DNA of 50,763 bases from Opitutus sp. GAS368 (GTDB lineage Bacteria > Verrucomicrobiota > Verrucomicrobiia > Opitutales > UBA953), in assembly GCA_945866215.1 (NCBI GenBank), contig CAMBGQ010000008.1, positions 1 through 50,763 on the forward strand, in the 5' to 3' direction. The notes under the pieces were generated by a model. That model did not search any database and was not told the origin of the DNA. It saw nothing but the letters and a program-made list of their open reading frames with translations. Below are positions 8,959 to 16,454 of this stretch, piece by piece. Each line of letters opens with the position of its first letter. The first letter of the stretch is position 1. A program made the position numbers and the translations under genes.

Positions 8959-9594
8959 TTAGGCATTTGGCTTTAACGCCTCGAAGCCGAGCGCGCCTTC
9001 CCAGCGATGCAAGGACTCTACTTCGGAAAAATCCTTATACGCGGAATCTCCAAACTGCGCCCGGCGGACGGAGACAAAGCCCGCGGTGGTCAATTCCGCC
9101 GACATAGCGGGATAGTCCCACATCCAAAGATGGAAGGAGCGAGAAAAGAGCCTCCGGAGTTTTTCGATCCCGTAAGGGGTTTCTTCCAGGCCCATGTGCG
9201 TGTCACGGATGAATTTCAAGGCGGCGGCGGGATCAGTGTCGCAAGAGTCAAGATACTGACGACAGATGAAACGGATATCTGGCAAAACCGCCCGAAAACT
9301 TCCGCCTGGTTTTAATATCCGGAAGGTTTCCTTTAGGGCGATCCGGCAATCTCCCAGCGAAAGATGCTCCAAAGTGTGAGAGCAATATGCGAGATCGGCC
9401 GATCCGGAATCTACCGGGAGCCCCTTGACCACGTCGCCGTAGACGACGGTTTTGGGATACGGTGCCCCGCGGCGAGCCAGGGGCAGCAGGTTGAGGAGCG
9501 GCATTCGTTGCAGTCTCAGCATGGGACTAGAATCGAAATTTCGCCAATTCGAGGGTCCGCAGAGACCTGCGCCATATTGAATATTGATACTCAT
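8959..9594 (-). CDS. Class I SAM-dependent methyltransferase
   Basis: This 211-residue protein is of the Methyltransf_11 type. The core shows VVYGDVVKGLPVDSGSADLA followed by YCSHTLEHL, the usual post-II region, and a FRILKPGGSFRAVLPD strand. The ATG at 9594 is preferred because the preceding 18 in-frame codons are low-complexity and the sequence MSINIQYGAG matches the usual start. It may O- or N-methylate a sugar in the repeat unit. It lies 18 bp upstream of rfbB on the minus strand. Upstream, a 267-bp gap with repeat B separates it from the aminotransferase gene. The specific target is unknown. Confidence 0.75.
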   Translation of the reverse strand: MSINIQYGAGLCGPSNWRNFDSSPMLRLQRMPLLNLLPLARRGAPYPKTVVYGDVVKGLPVDSGSADLAYCSHTLEHLSLGDCRIALKETFRILKPGGSFRAVLPDIRFICRQYLDSCDTDPAAALKFIRDTHMGLEETPYGIEKLRRLFSRSFHLWMWDYPAMSAELTTAGFVSVRRAQFGDSAYKDFSEVESLHRWEGALGFEALKPNA

Positions 9595-9674
9595 GGATGT
9601 AGAATTGGGGTGGGTGGTAGGGCAGCAAAGGGTTGAACAGCAGTGCAAGGGTGCAAATGCGGGATACAGAGAAC

Positions 9675-9824
9675 TTTTCGGGTCACAGGTCTCGGCCGTC
9701 GGGAGCCAGGTTCAGGTGTTCAGGTTCGGGTACAGGTTCGGGATCTGAATTTCACCCCCCTACCCGCACCTGTCCCTGACGGCCCGCACCTGAGACCTGA
9801 GGGCCGAGACCTGGGACCCGAAAC
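9675..9824. repeat. Repeat B, copy 1 (palindromic intergenic element)
   Basis: The first of three B copies (others at 26876 and 32558). The ends are inverted: it begins TTTTCGGGTC and closes with GGGACCCGAAA. Inside are GGTCTCGGCCGTCGGGAGCC on the left and GGGCCGAGACC on the right, plus a run built from CAGGTTCAGG- and ACAGG-like words facing CACCTG-like words. The whole should fold into one long imperfect hairpin on either strand. It occupies most of the gap between the methyltransferase and the aminotransferase. No coding potential is seen. Confidence 0.75.
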
Positions 9825-9841
9825 TGTTTCTTGCAGACTAA

Positions 9842-9866
9842 GTCAGCACGCAGTGCTGACCCTACC
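9842..9866 (-). repeat. Repeat C (REP-like) single unit at the 3' end of the aminotransferase gene
   Basis: On the minus strand it reads GGTAGGGTCAGCACTGCGTG followed by CTGAC: a GGTAGG head then an 8-bp perfect stem (GTCAGCAC/GTGCTGAC) with a 3-base loop. The TAG stop of the aminotransferase gene (9862-9864) is supplied by this head. The head-plus-palindrome layout is that of REP sequences. It could act as a 3'-end stabiliser, but it has no U-tract and so is not a classic terminator. Confidence 0.7.
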
Positions 9867-10995
9867 TGTTAAATGTCTTCACGACCGTGGTTATCACGCG
9901 GTCGCGATCTTCGGAGGACATGCCGGCGCCGGAAGGGAGGCAGAGGCCTTGGTCGAAGAGGCGTTCGCTGATTTTGCCGCCATGCATCTCGGCAGAAGCA
10001 AAGACGGGCTGGAGGTGCATGGGCTTCCAGACGGGACGGGCTTCGATGTTCTCAGCCTCGAGCGCGAGACGGACCTGCTCGCGGGTGACTCCGGCGAGGA
10101 CGGGATCGATGGTGAGGCAAGTGAGCCAGTGGGTCGATTGTCCCCACGAGGCTTCGGGCTGCATGGTCACGCCGGGCAGAGTCTTGAACGCTTCGGCGTA
10201 GGCTTTGAAGTGTCCACGACGCCGAGAGACTTTGCCGGAGAGACGCGTGAGCTGGCCGAGGCCGATACTGGCCGAGATATTACTGAGTCGGTAGTTATAG
10301 CCGATGGTAGAATGCTGATAATGCGGAGCGGCGTCGCGGGCCTGGGTAGCGAGGAAGCGCGCTTGCTTGGCCAATTCGGCATCATCGGTAACGAGCATAC
10401 CGCCGCCACCGGTGGTGATGATTTTGTTGCCGTTAAAGGAATGGATGCCAGCGAGTCCGAAAGAACCAGGTGAAGCTTCGCCATAAGTCGCGCCAAGCGC
10501 CTCGGCCGCATCTTCGATGAGCTTTACGCCATGTTTATCACAACAGGCTTTGATGGGCGTGATATCAGCCGATTGGCCATACAGATGCACGAGGACGAGG
10601 GCCTTGGGCGTCTTGCCGACCTTGGCCTTCTGCTCGATGACCGCGCACGCCAGCGCGGGATCGATATTCCAGCTAAGTTCTTCGGAATCGATGAAGACGG
10701 GCTTGGCCCCGAGATAGGTAATGGGCGCGGCGGAGGCGACGAAGGTCAGCGAGGAACAGAGGACTTCGTCGCCTGGACCGACGCCAGCGAGTCGCAGAGC
10801 AAGATGCAAGGCCGCAGTGCCGGAAGAAACAGCGACGGCATGTTTCGAGCCGACGAGTACAGCGAAATCTTGTTCGAAGGCATCGAGATTGGGCCCGGCA
10901 GGTGCAATCCAATTGGATTGGAAAGCTTCTAGGACGAGTTCAATTTCGGTACTACCTACGTCTGGAGGGGAGAGGTAAAGGCGAGGGAGAGACAT
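9862..10995 (-). CDS. DegT/DnrJ/EryC1-family sugar aminotransferase
   Basis: The 377-residue PLP enzyme transfers an amino group to a keto sugar nucleotide. The substrate-loop motif AVSSGTAALHLAL is at about 54-66 and the PLP-binding lysine is Lys191 in SFNGNKIITTGGGG. EDAAEALGA at 161-169 provides the aspartate that contacts the PLP ring nitrogen. The sequence resembles PglE-type enzymes that make UDP- or dTDP-4-amino-4,6-dideoxy sugars. RfbB (7885) could supply dTDP-4-keto-6-deoxyglucose, and the NeuD/PglD-like acyltransferase at 12391 could acylate the new amine. The stop codon lies inside a REP-like unit. The donor nucleotide is inferred, not proven. Confidence 0.88.
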   Translation of the reverse strand: MSLPRLYLSPPDVGSTEIELVLEAFQSNWIAPAGPNLDAFEQDFAVLVGSKHAVAVSSGTAALHLALRLAGVGPGDEVLCSSLTFVASAAPITYLGAKPVFIDSEELSWNIDPALACAVIEQKAKVGKTPKALVLVHLYGQSADITPIKACCDKHGVKLIEDAAEALGATYGEASPGSFGLAGIHSFNGNKIITTGGGGMLVTDDAELAKQARFLATQARDAAPHYQHSTIGYNYRLSNISASIGLGQLTRLSGKVSRRRGHFKAYAEAFKTLPGVTMQPEASWGQSTHWLTCLTIDPVLAGVTREQVRLALEAENIEARPVWKPMHLQPVFASAEMHGGKISERLFDQGLCLPSGAGMSSEDRDRVITTVVKTFNR

Positions 10996-11015
10996 GAGAT
11001 TAAGGGGGTAAAAGC

Positions 11016-11658
11016 TTCGGGTGGCAGGTGGCGGCCTCAGGTGGCGGGTGGCGGGAAAGGCGAATGCTTAGCGCCAAAGGGAAACCGGAGACTGGATAGT
11101 TAGCTGAGGTAAAAGTTTCGGGTGGCGGGTGGCAGCCCCGGGTGGCGGGTGGCGGGAAGTGCCTAGGACGCAGTGAGGAGTGTCTGTGATTTAACGGAAG
11201 GTCAGAGAGACAATAGTGACTCTATGTGTGCTGCACCTGTTGAACTTCGTGTCCTTGTTCTAGCGAATGAGCTTTCCGAAAGAATCTATCGCCTAACTGA
11301 TGGCCGCGAATATCGGGGAGACGGCGTGCTGAGGAATCAGATTCGAAGGGCGGGGCTTTCTGTCTCCAGCAATATCGCCGAGGGCGACGGAAGGAGATAC
11401 AGCAAGGAAGGGATGCGGTTCTTTCAGATTGCGATCGCCTCGGCCGAGGAATGCAAAAGCCAGCTTAGCGTAGCAGGCAAACTGGGCGCTATTCCCCGAG
11501 ATGAGGCAGCGCGCGCGATTGATGACTTTTCCGTTGTTTGCAGGATGCTGAATCGGCTCATCGTGTCCCGTAAATCTAGGGGCGACGGCCTAGAATAGCC
11601 CGCCACCCGAAATGGGCCGCCACCTGCCACCCGAGGCTGCCACCCGCCACCTGAAACT
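11016..11658. repeat. Repeat A1: palindromic element enclosing a four-helix-bundle protein gene
   Basis: Two left arms (11016-11055 and 11116-11156) carry TTCGGGTGGC and GGCGGGTGGCGGG words. The right arm (11599-11658) is their inverted complement, with CCCGCCACCCG, GCCACCTGCCACCCG and a CACCTGAAACT end. Between the two left arms is an A-type core (AAACCGGAGACTGGAT). Other A elements have loops of about 10 to 100 bp. This one contains the plus-strand gene 11224-11598, whose TAG stop is followed at once by the right arm. Type 'repeat' is used because mobility is not shown. Confidence 0.85.
11224..11598 (+). CDS. Four-helix-bundle protein (23S rRNA intervening-sequence protein / S23 family)
   Basis: The 124-residue protein has the family hallmark LRNQIRRAGLSVSSNIAEG followed by GRRYSKEGMRFFQIAIASA. 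An N-terminal helix (VELRVLVLANELSERIYRLT) and a C-terminal helix complete a predicted four-helix bundle. Relatives are encoded inside 23S rRNA intervening sequences and resemble the Avd accessory protein of diversity-generating retroelements; their biochemical role is poorly known. The ATG at 11224 gives the family's normal length; an in-frame start at 11173 is less likely. It is the only plus-strand gene between 1 and 38 kb and lies wholly within an A-type palindrome, its stop touching the right arm. Confidence 0.9.
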   Translation: MCAAPVELRVLVLANELSERIYRLTDGREYRGDGVLRNQIRRAGLSVSSNIAEGDGRRYSKEGMRFFQIAIASAEECKSQLSVAGKLGAIPRDEAARAIDDFSVVCRMLNRLIVSRKSRGDGLE

Positions 11659-11666
11659 GTTCATTC

Positions 11667-12389
11667 CTACTTCCACTTCTGATCCACAAACACTCCCAGC
11701 CTGCTAAGCTCGTTAAACAGTATGCTGTTCGCGGGATCTGCAATTAATTCCTCGACCCTTTGGCCGCTGGAGATGCGGACAAACATCTGCTCATTTTTCT
11801 GATTAATTCCATACGCCCGAATATCTTTCCAGACGAGGGGTAAGCGTTCGAGTCGACCAATAATTCCATTCCTCCAACCGGCTTGCTGATCTTGGTAACG
11901 ATTAGGTTCACCGTTCACGAGATGCCAAAAGGCGACATTCTGCTTCCCTCCGTTGGGCACGATATATTGGCCATATTCATACGGCAGGAGCTCGCGCTCC
12001 CCCACTCTGCCGGGCACGGCGTATAGTCGCTCGGTACGTACGCAGCCGTTATTCACCCAGCATGAATCGGGATTATGCGAGCCGGCATCGACGACCGATA
12101 CTTTGCCGGGCTCCCAGTAAGCGACGTAGACGAGCATCTGGACGCCGCCACGGGAGTAAAGGACCTGCTTTGCCTGGCTGAAATTAAGGATGCCCTGCGC
12201 GCTGGCCAGCGCGGCCGATGTGCCCGCAATGGGAATCTCGCGACGCGTCCAGCCAGGGACTTCCGGCAAAGTCGCCCCGAGCTCGCCAGTAAAACCCCGC
12301 GGGCGCGCCGGCGCGAACTCCGAAAGGAGCACGAGGGCCAGCAGGCCGGCCAGCATGACGCCACCGAAGATGAGCAGGGCTTTCCGCAT
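11667..12389 (-). CDS. Exosortase-associated EpsI-family protein
   Basis: The protein has about 240 residues with one N-terminal membrane segment (ALLIFGGVMLAGLLALVLL, near residues 3-21), then a periplasmic domain. Visible family features are LPEVPGWTRREIPI, VAYWEPGKVS and HNPDSCWVNNGC, matching the EpsI (DUF3485) pattern of a conserved tryptophan followed by an H-P-x-x-C stretch. EpsI proteins accompany exosortases in exopolysaccharide loci; their biochemistry is unclear. The ATG at 12389 directly follows the acyltransferase stop with a 1-bp gap. No exosortase gene is seen in this window. The right arm of repeat A1 lies 8 bp beyond its stop. Confidence 0.7.
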   Translation of the reverse strand: MRKALLIFGGVMLAGLLALVLLSEFAPARPRGFTGELGATLPEVPGWTRREIPIAGTSAALASAQGILNFSQAKQVLYSRGGVQMLVYVAYWEPGKVSVVDAGSHNPDSCWVNNGCVRTERLYAVPGRVGERELLPYEYGQYIVPNGGKQNVAFWHLVNGEPNRYQDQQAGWRNGIIGRLERLPLVWKDIRAYGINQKNEQMFVRISSGQRVEELIADPANSILFNELSRLGVFVDQKWK

Positions 12390-12390
12390 G

Positions 12391-13017
12391 TCAGAGGATT
12401 CGCGCCGGAATACCGACGACGGTGACGCCCGCCGGGACATCTCTCACGACGACGGCGCCAGCGCCGACGATCGAACGACTGCCGACGGACTTGCCGGGGA
12501 TGATGCTGGCCCGGCTACCGAGAAAGACGCGGTCCGCCACGCGCACGTGGCCGGTGATATCACACTGGGCGCTGAGTGAGGTCCAAGGTCCGAGCGAAGC
12601 ATCGTGGCCGATAGTGGAATTGAGGTTCACCATGGCGAAATCGCCGATTTCGATATCAACGGAGAGGATGGCCCCGGGGCAGATGACCACGCCTTGGCCG
12701 AGTTTCACCCGGGCGCCGAGATGGGCTTGGGGGTGGACGAAGGTAAGAAATTCCGCCCCTGCGGCGACGAGCGGCGCGACAAGCTGCTCCTTGAGCGAGG
12801 GCATGCCGAGGCCAGCGAGGTAGACGGTGTCCGCCGAGGGCTTGTGGCCGGCAAGCGCATGCACGGGTGCGAAGCGTCCGAAAGGGGCGAGGGCGTCCGC
12901 GTTGTCGTCCAGAAAGCCAGCCAAGGTCCAAGCACGGCCGCAGTCCGGATGCTGGCTGGCCCAGACGTAGAGTTCGCGGCCGAAACCGCCGGCGCCGACG
13001 ATCAGGAGTTTTTTCAT
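12391..13017 (-). CDS. NeuD/PglD-family sugar acyltransferase (left-handed beta helix)
   Basis: The 208-residue protein has an N-terminal Rossmann-like PglD domain (LLIVGAGGFGRELY) and a C-terminal hexapeptide-repeat helix with GARVKLGQGVVICPGAIL-like turns. The catalytic base is probably His138 in STIGHDA. The family acylates the amino group of 4-amino sugars (PglD) or hydroxyls of sialic acid (NeuD). It overlaps the acyl carrier protein start by 4 bp, and KAS III follows upstream. A carrier-bound acyl group rather than acetyl-CoA may therefore be the donor. That specificity is inference from gene order. Confidence 0.85.
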   Translation of the reverse strand: MKKLLIVGAGGFGRELYVWASQHPDCGRAWTLAGFLDDNADALAPFGRFAPVHALAGHKPSADTVYLAGLGMPSLKEQLVAPLVAAGAEFLTFVHPQAHLGARVKLGQGVVICPGAILSVDIEIGDFAMVNLNSTIGHDASLGPWTSLSAQCDITGHVRVADRVFLGSRASIIPGKSVGSRSIVGAGAVVVRDVPAGVTVVGIPARIL

Positions 13018-13238
13018 GAGAGGGAGGAGTTAAGATTAAGGATGTCAGCGACGGTGCGACAGGCCCGGACCTGCGCGCCGGTGATCTCGAGGTCATGGAC
13101 ATGCTCGAAGTGCGAGACAACAAGAAGGATCGCGAGAGAGTCCCACTGCGGCAAGGCCGCGAGGACCGTGGCTTCGTCGGCTTGCGCGAGCGCATCGACA
13201 TCGGTCCGGAGGGCGGCCAGCTGTTCGGCGCGGGTCAT
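13014..13238 (-). CDS. Acyl carrier protein (first of two)
   Basis: The 74-residue protein has the phosphopantetheine attachment motif WDSLA with Ser34. A LVVSHFEHVHDLEITG helix and a RTVADILNL end follow, all usual for ACPs. It carries an acyl chain as a thioester. It overlaps KAS III upstream and the sugar acyltransferase downstream by 4 bp each, so the three are surely translated together. This is a specialised ACP rather than the housekeeping AcpP, since no fab operon surrounds it. Confidence 0.88.
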   Translation of the reverse strand: MTRAEQLAALRTDVDALAQADEATVLAALPQWDSLAILLVVSHFEHVHDLEITGAQVRACRTVADILNLNSSLS

Positions 13239-14299
13239 CGAGGGAGGGAAAGAATGGGGGCAATGGTCAGCGGGCCGATTTCGCCGGCGAACGCACCCCA
13301 GGAGAGGCCGACGCCGAAGCCGCAGCCGACGATCTTCAGCGGTCCGGCTTCAAGTCGGTCGGCGAGGCCGTGAATCAGGGCACAAGGAATCGAAGCGGAA
13401 CTCTGGTTACCGAAATGTTCGACGACCGACATAGGAGTCTGGGCTTCGGAGAAGCCGGTCTTCTTCGCGAGGGTGGACAGGATGAAACGGTTGGCCTGGT
13501 GCAGGACCAGGGCATCGGTCGTCGCCGGGCTATAACCGGCGTGACGCATCACGGACTCGATCGCCCCAGGCACCTCGCGAAGGGTGAAGCTGAAGACATT
13601 GGGCCCGTTCATGACGAGATTAGCCTCGTGGGTACGGTTACCTTCAGCATCCGTACGCTCGGTGAGCGGCCCGGCGGGCTGACGTGCCCCGCCCTGCTTC
13701 ACCATGATGGCTTCGGCGCCAGAACCATCAGCCCCGAGGACGAAGTGCAGCGGCGTGGAACGTCCGGTTTTCTCGATAAGCGTGGCCGAGCCGGCGTCGC
13801 CGAACAGCGGATCGGCCGAGCGGTCTCCCGGATTAGTGAGGCGGCTGAGCGTATCGCCGGCGCAAAGCAGCACGCGGGCGGCGCCGCCGTGCGCACAGAG
13901 CAAGGACGCCTGGTGTAGCCCGGTAACCCAGCCGGAACAACCCATTGCCAGATCGTAAGCCGGGGCCGATTTGCTCAGGCCGAGGCGACCATGCAGGAGC
14001 GAGGCGTTATTGGGCTGCGGGTAATCCGGGGTCTGGGTGACGAAGATGATCGCGTCGATGGAGCTGGCGTCCAAGCCCATCTCGGAGAGCAGGCGTGTGG
14101 TCGCATCCGCACAGAGATCCAGGGCGGTGATACCTGCGATGGCGACGCGACGTTCGCGAAGACCGATGGTCTTCGCCGTCCGCTCCAGCGCAGCGCGGTC
14201 AATGCCCGCAGCCAGACCGTCCGCGATAAAATCGCGCACGACCGATCCCGTCGTCACGGCGAGACCAGCGATGCGGATATTAGAGAGAGAGGAGTGCAT
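13235..14299 (-). CDS. 3-oxoacyl-ACP synthase III (KAS III / FabH-like)
   Basis: The 354-residue condensing enzyme of the thiolase fold shows the complete triad: Cys121 in AMGCSGWVTG, His267 in LVLHQANRF and Asn298 in FGNQSSASIP. It should condense an acyl primer with malonyl-ACP, making a short 3-oxoacyl chain. Its neighbours are an ACP and a NeuD/PglD-like acyltransferase, with an SDR reductase at 21026. The likely role is to make a small hydroxyacyl group for sugar decoration, as proposed for viosamine-type islands. The gene overlaps the ACP by 4 bp. It begins 55 bp from repeat A2, with a family F leader in between. Confidence 0.9.
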   Translation of the reverse strand: MHSSLSNIRIAGLAVTTGSVVRDFIADGLAAGIDRAALERTAKTIGLRERRVAIAGITALDLCADATTRLLSEMGLDASSIDAIIFVTQTPDYPQPNNASLLHGRLGLSKSAPAYDLAMGCSGWVTGLHQASLLCAHGGAARVLLCAGDTLSRLTNPGDRSADPLFGDAGSATLIEKTGRSTPLHFVLGADGSGAEAIMVKQGGARQPAGPLTERTDAEGNRTHEANLVMNGPNVFSFTLREVPGAIESVMRHAGYSPATTDALVLHQANRFILSTLAKKTGFSEAQTPMSVVEHFGNQSSASIPCALIHGLADRLEAGPLKIVGCGFGVGLSWGAFAGEIGPLTIAPILSLPR

Positions 14300-14309
14300 T
14301 TTGGTTTAG

Positions 14310-14344
14310 GGGACAAGCTGGCAAGTGGGCATGTGGGCAAGGGG
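14310..14344. repeat. Leader repeat F upstream of KAS III
   Basis: The plus strand reads GGGGACAAGCTGGCAAGTGG followed by a second GGGCA and CAAGGGG word. The same pattern (GGGGGCAAG-TGGCACG-GGACAAGGGG) precedes the starts at 21712, 24677, 32179 and 34715, always between an A element and the start codon. In the coding direction it is pyrimidine-rich with no Shine-Dalgarno. Confidence 0.55.
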
Positions 14345-14354
14345 CGACGAATCG

Positions 14355-14447
14355 TTTCAGGTGGCGGGTGGCGGCCTCAGGTGGCGGGTGGCGGGCTATT
14401 CATTTCCTGCCACCTGGGGCCCGGGGCCGCCACCCGCCACCCGAAGC
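14355..14447. repeat. Repeat A2 (short form)
   Basis: The left arm TTTCAGGTGGCGGGTGGC continues with a GGCCTCAGGTGGCGGGTGGC word. A short loop (CTATTCATTT) follows, then the right arm CCTGCCACCTGGGGCCCGGG and GCCACCCGCCACCCGAAG. The arms are near-perfect inverted complements about 40 bp long. The element is followed directly by a pair of C units. Confidence 0.85.
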
Positions 14448-14455
14448 TGTTTCTT

Positions 14456-14548
14456 GGTAGGGCTGACCATCCTTGGTCGGCCGCGGTCGAGCAGGGATGC
14501 TCGACCCTACCCAAGGCTGCTAGGACAGCACGTGGTGCTGTCCCTACC
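14456..14548. repeat. Repeat C group (three REP-like units) after the asparagine synthase gene
   Basis: The plus strand starts GGTAGGGCTGACCATCCTTG and ends its first pair with the inverse TCGAGCAGGGATGCTCGACC and CTACC. This gives two head-to-head units, each a GGTAGGG head plus palindrome, with an enclosing GGTAGGG/CCCTACC stem. A third unit (14523-14548) faces the asnB stop: GGACAGCAC/GTGCTGTCC followed by CTACC. In the coding direction this third unit begins 2 bp after the asnB stop. Confidence 0.75.
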
Positions 14549-14550
14549 TG

Positions 14551-16452
14551 TTAGCGCCCAGCAAACTGCCTGACCCAGGACTCAAGGCACAGAATACCGA
14601 GGAGCGGATAAGCGGCGTCGATTTCGCCGCGCTTATCGGCTTCGAGTAAGGCGATCGCGCCTTCGCCCGAGAAGAGTCCGGTCGCATCGAGGCGGCCAGA
14701 GTGAGCGAGCTCGCGCAGGCGCTTGCCGTATGCCCCATGGATAAGCTGACGCAACGGCAGGCCGAACCCGGACTTGGGACGTGTGATGATCTCGTCGGGG
14801 AGCACACCGCGCATGGCCTGGCGGAGGACGAACTTAGATTCGCCTCCGCGGAGCTTGAGTGCATCCGGGAGGCGCTCGGAGAAGGAGACGAGATCCGGAT
14901 CGAGGAATGGCACGCGGACCTCGACGCCGTGGGCCATGGCCATCTTATCGGTGTAGTTGAGGTTATGGTCCGCGAGAAAGTGGGAGCGCTCGAGGTGGAG
15001 CATCTGGTTCAGACGGCTGACGCCAGAGGGCAGGCCATCCAGGGAGTGTAAGAGCAAGTCGACAGGGCGATGCGTTCCCATGCTTTCGCGCAACAAGGGA
15101 CTCAGCGCAGGAGATAAAGCTTCTTGTCCGATCCAGAGGAAGTAGCTGGCGAGACGTTCGGCGGGAGCCTCATCGGCGTAACGGAAAAGCTTGGCCAGTC
15201 GGCGGCTCAGCGGAACGGTCGTGGAGGTGGAAGCGAACCCGCGGCGGAGGAGGACCCGCGCGGAAGCCGGCGCCCATCCCCAATAACGTTCGGAGCGCAG
15301 CGCTAAATGCCGACGGTAACCAGTAAAGAGGTCGTCGCCACCGGCGCCGGAGAGGAGCACTTTTACCCCTTGACGACTCGCATGGCGGCAAATCGCCTGC
15401 GCAGCAAAGGCGGCGACATCGGGCGTAGGCTCGTCGAGCGTCCAAACTAAAGTGTCGATATCATCGATGGCCCGGGCGTCGAAGTCGGCCACCTGTAAAG
15501 TCGTCCCGAGATTCGCGCTCATCCGCTGGGCGAACGGGAAGTCTTCGGCGAAACCTTCGGCGGAAAGACCCTTAAGTTCCGCAGCACCGATAGTGTAACA
15601 AGGGTATCGTTCCGGACTCCCAAGCGCCTTCACTGCATAATGCGCGATGGCCGAGGAATCGAGCCCGCCCGAAAGGAAACCTCCGAGCGGGACGTCAGAG
15701 ACGAGCTGACGGCGGACGGCTTGGCCAAGATAATGACGGCACGCCTCGACGGCGTCCTTCTCCTTGAATGGCTGGATCTCCTGCGCGTAGTGCGCGGGGA
15801 CGAAACTGGCCGTATGCACGCTGCCGTCGGAGCGCCATTCGGTGAACGTGCCGGGGAGAAGTTTGCGGACGCCTTTCGCCGGCGTGAGCTCGCCGGGAGC
15901 GTAGAGGAGCGTGAGGTAGGCCGAGATCGCTTCCGGATCGAGGCTCCAGTCGACGCCGGGAATACCTTTCAGCGACTTGAGTTCCGAGGCGAAGACGCGA
16001 CCTTCAGGCGTTGCCGCCCAATAGAGCGGCTTCACGCCAGCGGCATCTCGCGCAAGCAGGAGCTTCTGCTCAGCGGGAACCCAGGCGGCGAAGGCGAAGA
16101 TACCGTTGAGCCAGGGCAGGCACTCGGTGCCATAGCACGCGAGGAGATTGGCCAGCACCTCGGTGTCGCTGTCGCCGCGGAAGGCGATGCCGCGACGCTC
16201 AAGGCGGACGCGGAGTTCGCGATAATTATAAATCTCGCCGTTGAAGCTGAGCACCACCCTTCCAGATGCATCCGGCATCGGCTGTGCGCCGGTCGACGAG
16301 AGATCGAGGATTGCGAGCCGCACATGCGCCAAGCCCGCCTGCGCGTCGTGCCATTCGCCCGACCCGTCAGGCCCGCGATGGCCTTGGGCACGATTCATCT
16401 GACCCAGCAAGGTGGGCCTGAAACGACCGACATATCCGGCGATGCCACACAT
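14551..16452 (-). CDS. asnB: Glutamine-hydrolysing asparagine synthase-like amidotransferase
   Basis: The 633-residue protein starts MCGIAGYVGRF, with Cys2 as the N-terminal nucleophile of the class II glutaminase domain. RGPDGSGEWHD and SFNGEIYNYRELR complete that domain, and a C-terminal synthetase domain contains SGGLDSSAIAHY, the PP-loop for ATP. Proteins of this length are common in exosortase-type polysaccharide loci, where they probably amidate sugar uronic acids or similar groups rather than aspartate. The ATG at 16452 is fixed by the Met-Cys start. It follows the glycosyltransferase stop by 2 bp. WecC (27133) could supply uronate substrates; this is speculative. Confidence 0.9.
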   Translation of the reverse strand: MCGIAGYVGRFRPTLLGQMNRAQGHRGPDGSGEWHDAQAGLAHVRLAILDLSSTGAQPMPDASGRVVLSFNGEIYNYRELRVRLERRGIAFRGDSDTEVLANLLACYGTECLPWLNGIFAFAAWVPAEQKLLLARDAAGVKPLYWAATPEGRVFASELKSLKGIPGVDWSLDPEAISAYLTLLYAPGELTPAKGVRKLLPGTFTEWRSDGSVHTASFVPAHYAQEIQPFKEKDAVEACRHYLGQAVRRQLVSDVPLGGFLSGGLDSSAIAHYAVKALGSPERYPCYTIGAAELKGLSAEGFAEDFPFAQRMSANLGTTLQVADFDARAIDDIDTLVWTLDEPTPDVAAFAAQAICRHASRQGVKVLLSGAGGDDLFTGYRRHLALRSERYWGWAPASARVLLRRGFASTSTTVPLSRRLAKLFRYADEAPAERLASYFLWIGQEALSPALSPLLRESMGTHRPVDLLLHSLDGLPSGVSRLNQMLHLERSHFLADHNLNYTDKMAMAHGVEVRVPFLDPDLVSFSERLPDALKLRGGESKFVLRQAMRGVLPDEIITRPKSGFGLPLRQLIHGAYGKRLRELAHSGRLDATGLFSGEGAIALLEADKRGEIDAAYPLLGILCLESWVRQFAGR

Positions 16453-16454
16453 GG

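Noticed and set aside
9842-9866. Rho-independent terminator after the aminotransferase gene
   Set aside because: The stem is good but no T-run follows on the coding strand, and the same unit occurs at other places as a REP-like repeat.
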